From Planctomycetaceae bacterium (GTDB lineage: Bacteria; Planctomycetota; Planctomycetia; Pirellulales; Pirellulaceae): DNA of 6,946 bases. A program made the position numbers and the translations under genes. Below the pieces are notes generated by a model. It saw only the letters and a list, made by a program, of their open reading frames with translations. It did not search any database and was not told the origin of the DNA. Position 1 is the first letter of the stretch; every line of letters starts with the position of its first letter. Shown piece after piece: positions 5,425-6,946 of this stretch. The stretch is from NCBI GenBank assembly GCA_002685655.1, contig NYXM01000067.1, positions 1-6,946 on the forward strand. The letters run 5' to 3'.

Positions 5425-6831
5425 TCATCCGAGTTCAGCCAACGGCTCTCCAGAACTCACCAAATATCGTGGGCGCCCCGTTGGGTCAACGATGGTGGTC
5501 TTGTCCGCGGCGATGCCAAGATTGCGGTACAGCGTGGCAAAAACATCTTGATACGTAACGGGGCGCGCGACGGCCGCGCTGGCGGTTCGATCCGTTGCCC
5601 CGATCACTTGGCCACCTCGCATTCCGCCTCCGGCCAACATTGCCATCGCAACTCTCGGCCAATGGTCGCGACCGGCCTTCGCATTGATCTTCGGTGATCG
5701 ACCAAATTCGCCCCAGGCGACGATCGACACGTCTTGCAATCTTCCTCGCTCAGCCAGGTCACTAACCAAGGCGTGCAAACCGCGATCCAAGATCGGCAAC
5801 ATGTGACGCATCCGATCGAAGTTGCTCGAATGCGTGTCGAAGTCACTAAAGGAGACACTCACACAACGGACCCCTTCTTCAACCAAACGCCTCGCCAACA
5901 GTAGTTTGCGCATCGAGAATTCGTCGTCTGCTGTGGCAAACTTGCTGACCTTCGGCGTGGGTGAAGTGTAGCGCGCCAGTGTGCGCGGATCTTCCTTGGA
6001 AAGGTCCATGGCGTCAGCAAACCGGCCGGACAACAGAATCCCCGCAGCTTGCTGCGTAAAGCGATCCATGGCATCCATCATTCCTGTGGCATCGACCTCG
6101 CGGCGCACGCGGTCCAAGGCAATCAGCAAGCCCGCACGATCATCCAAGCGAACATTGCTCAACATGTCATTCAGTTTCAAACTCGTCGCGTGGTTGGCTC
6201 CTTTGGCGGCGAGTTCCTTTTTCATGCCGTCTTCCAACGGCCTCGCGAACATGGCAGAAATGTCGGGGCGAAACGGTCCGTACGCCGGCCCCAAAAACCC
6301 TGGTCGCGCGCTGTTCCGCACTAACGGACGACCCTGCATCAGATCGACGTAGGGCGGCGCGCTGTCTTTTGCCGTGCCACGTAATTTGGCGATGACCGAC
6401 CCCATTGTTGGGCGACCGCCAATTGACTCCAGGTCTTTGAACGAGAATCCAGATTGGCACTGAAACGCGTCGTGCCGACCAGCCGAACCAACCAGTGATC
6501 GAATCAAGGCGAATTGATCGACCATCGTGGCAATTCGAGGCATCAATTCGCAAATGTGAATACCGGGTACCGTCGTTGATATGGGTGACAATTCACCACG
6601 GACCTCCGCAGGTGCCTGTGGCTTCATATCGATCATATCCATCGGCGGCGGGCCGCCATCGAGGTGGATGTTGATCACGGCCCTTTTGGAATTCGTAATC
6701 CCCGCGTCCGCCTCCAGACGCAACAGGTCGGCGAGGGTCAAGCCACCGATCCCCAGCGCGCCGGCACACAAGAAGTCACGTCGAGAAACCCCACGACAAT
6801 CACGGACGGCTTTTCCACGCAACGTCCACAC
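5425..6831 (-). CDS. DUF1501 family protein with Tat signal
   Basis: The 468-residue product is a full-length member of the DUF1501 family (Pfam PF07394), abundant in planctomycetes, related to the alkaline phosphatase/sulfatase superfamily, and without an established activity. A Tat signal occupies about residues 1-36: S16-R17-R18-D19-F20-L21 followed by a Gly/Ala/Leu-rich core. Family blocks follow: NIHLDGGPPPMDMIDMKP (54-71), HICELMPR (92-99), RSLVG and GRHDAFQ (111-125), DFDTHSSNFDRM (330-341), AWGEFGRSPKIN (372-383), GRDHWPR (387-393), AGGGMRGGQVIG (400-411) and the end block PVTYQDVFATLYRNLGI (424-440). The Asp and His residues in these blocks are candidate metal ligands by analogy with the superfamily. 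The start is GTG 6831: AAGGAG ends 8 nt upstream, and an in-frame TGA at 6850-6852 excludes a longer form. It is often paired with DUF1549/DUF1553 genes; any such neighbour would lie beyond the right edge. It ends 2 bp from the convergent protease-like gene. Confidence 0.93.
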   Translation of the reverse strand: MWTLRGKAVRDCRGVSRRDFLCAGALGIGGLTLADLLRLEADAGITNSKRAVINIHLDGGPPPMDMIDMKPQAPAEVRGELSPISTTVPGIHICELMPRIATMVDQFALIRSLVGSAGRHDAFQCQSGFSFKDLESIGGRPTMGSVIAKLRGTAKDSAPPYVDLMQGRPLVRNSARPGFLGPAYGPFRPDISAMFARPLEDGMKKELAAKGANHATSLKLNDMLSNVRLDDRAGLLIALDRVRREVDATGMMDAMDRFTQQAAGILLSGRFADAMDLSKEDPRTLARYTSPTPKVSKFATADDEFSMRKLLLARRLVEEGVRCVSVSFSDFDTHSSNFDRMRHMLPILDRGLHALVSDLAERGRLQDVSIVAWGEFGRSPKINAKAGRDHWPRVAMAMLAGGGMRGGQVIGATDRTASAAVARPVTYQDVFATLYRNLGIAADKTTIVDPTGRPRYLVSSGEPLAELG

Positions 6832-6839
6832 AGTTGTTT

Positions 6840-6845
6840 CTCCTT
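6840..6845 (-). promoter_or_regulatory. Ribosome binding site of the DUF1501 gene
   Basis: AAGGAG on the minus strand, 8 nt before GTG 6831. It fixes the non-ATG start, and the in-frame TGA at 6850-6852 agrees. Confidence 0.7.
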
Positions 6846-6946
6846 CGATTCAGACCAGTCGGAGTGCAACGACGCCGGTCGTGACTTTTCGGCATCCTCT
6901 CCAGAACACCAAAATGGTCGCCAGTCCGCTTAGGGGACTCTAGCGA
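6846..6946 (-). other. Upstream region of the DUF1501 gene, no gene recognised
   Basis: About 100 bp with no recognised coding sequence and no clear -35/-10 pair, so the DUF1501 gene is probably transcribed from further right, alone or as part of an operon. Two short inverted repeats are visible: ACGAC/GTCGT around GCCG (6869-6882) and AGTCC/GGACT around 7 nt (6923-6939). One minus-strand frame is open from the right edge but gives an Arg-rich peptide and runs into the DUF1501 gene, so I do not call it. Confidence 0.35.

Noticed and set aside
6869..6890. Plus-strand terminator-like hairpin followed by TTTT
   Set aside because: The stem is only 5 bp, the T run is short and not adjacent, and no plus-strand gene ends nearby.
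1..6946. CRISPR array, insertion sequence, tRNA or phage genes
   Set aside because: I found no regularly spaced repeats, transposase or integrase motifs, or cloverleaf-like sequences on either strand.

Overview
The window looks like a chromosomal piece of a member of the Planctomycetota, probably the Pirellula/Rhodopirellula side. This rests on three things: a Tat-exported DUF1501 protein, a very large exported protein joining an NPCBM-type domain to a trypsin-like and a PDZ domain, and moderately GC-rich DNA with mixed codon use. The assignment is inferred from gene families, not from a marker gene.

Layout from left to right. Positions 1-119 (minus) hold the lysine-rich N-terminus of a gene that runs off the left edge; it has a strong ribosome binding site and a near-consensus sigma-70-type promoter at 200-228. 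Positions 120-440 are otherwise non-coding as far as I can tell. Then come two minus-strand genes that probably form an operon: a PfkB-family sugar kinase (1059-1961) followed, 42 bp later, by the RNA 2',3'-cyclic phosphodiesterase thpR (441-1016). A 176-bp divergent promoter region (1962-2137) separates them from a plus-strand gene (2138-5422) for an exported 1094-residue multidomain protein. Its trypsin-like domain keeps His and Asp but has Thr where the catalytic Ser should be. That gene meets a minus-strand DUF1501 gene (5425-6831) tail to tail, with only 2 bp between the stop codons. The last 115 bp are leader sequence of the DUF1501 gene, with small inverted repeats and no recognised gene.

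The kinase and ThpR are predicted to be cytoplasmic; the protease-like protein and the DUF1501 protein are predicted to be exported. Nothing shows that the four complete genes serve one pathway. I saw no RNA gene, CRISPR array, insertion sequence or defence system. The most interesting item is the large pseudoprotease-like protein; the next are the divergent promoter region and its leader with two competing hairpins.
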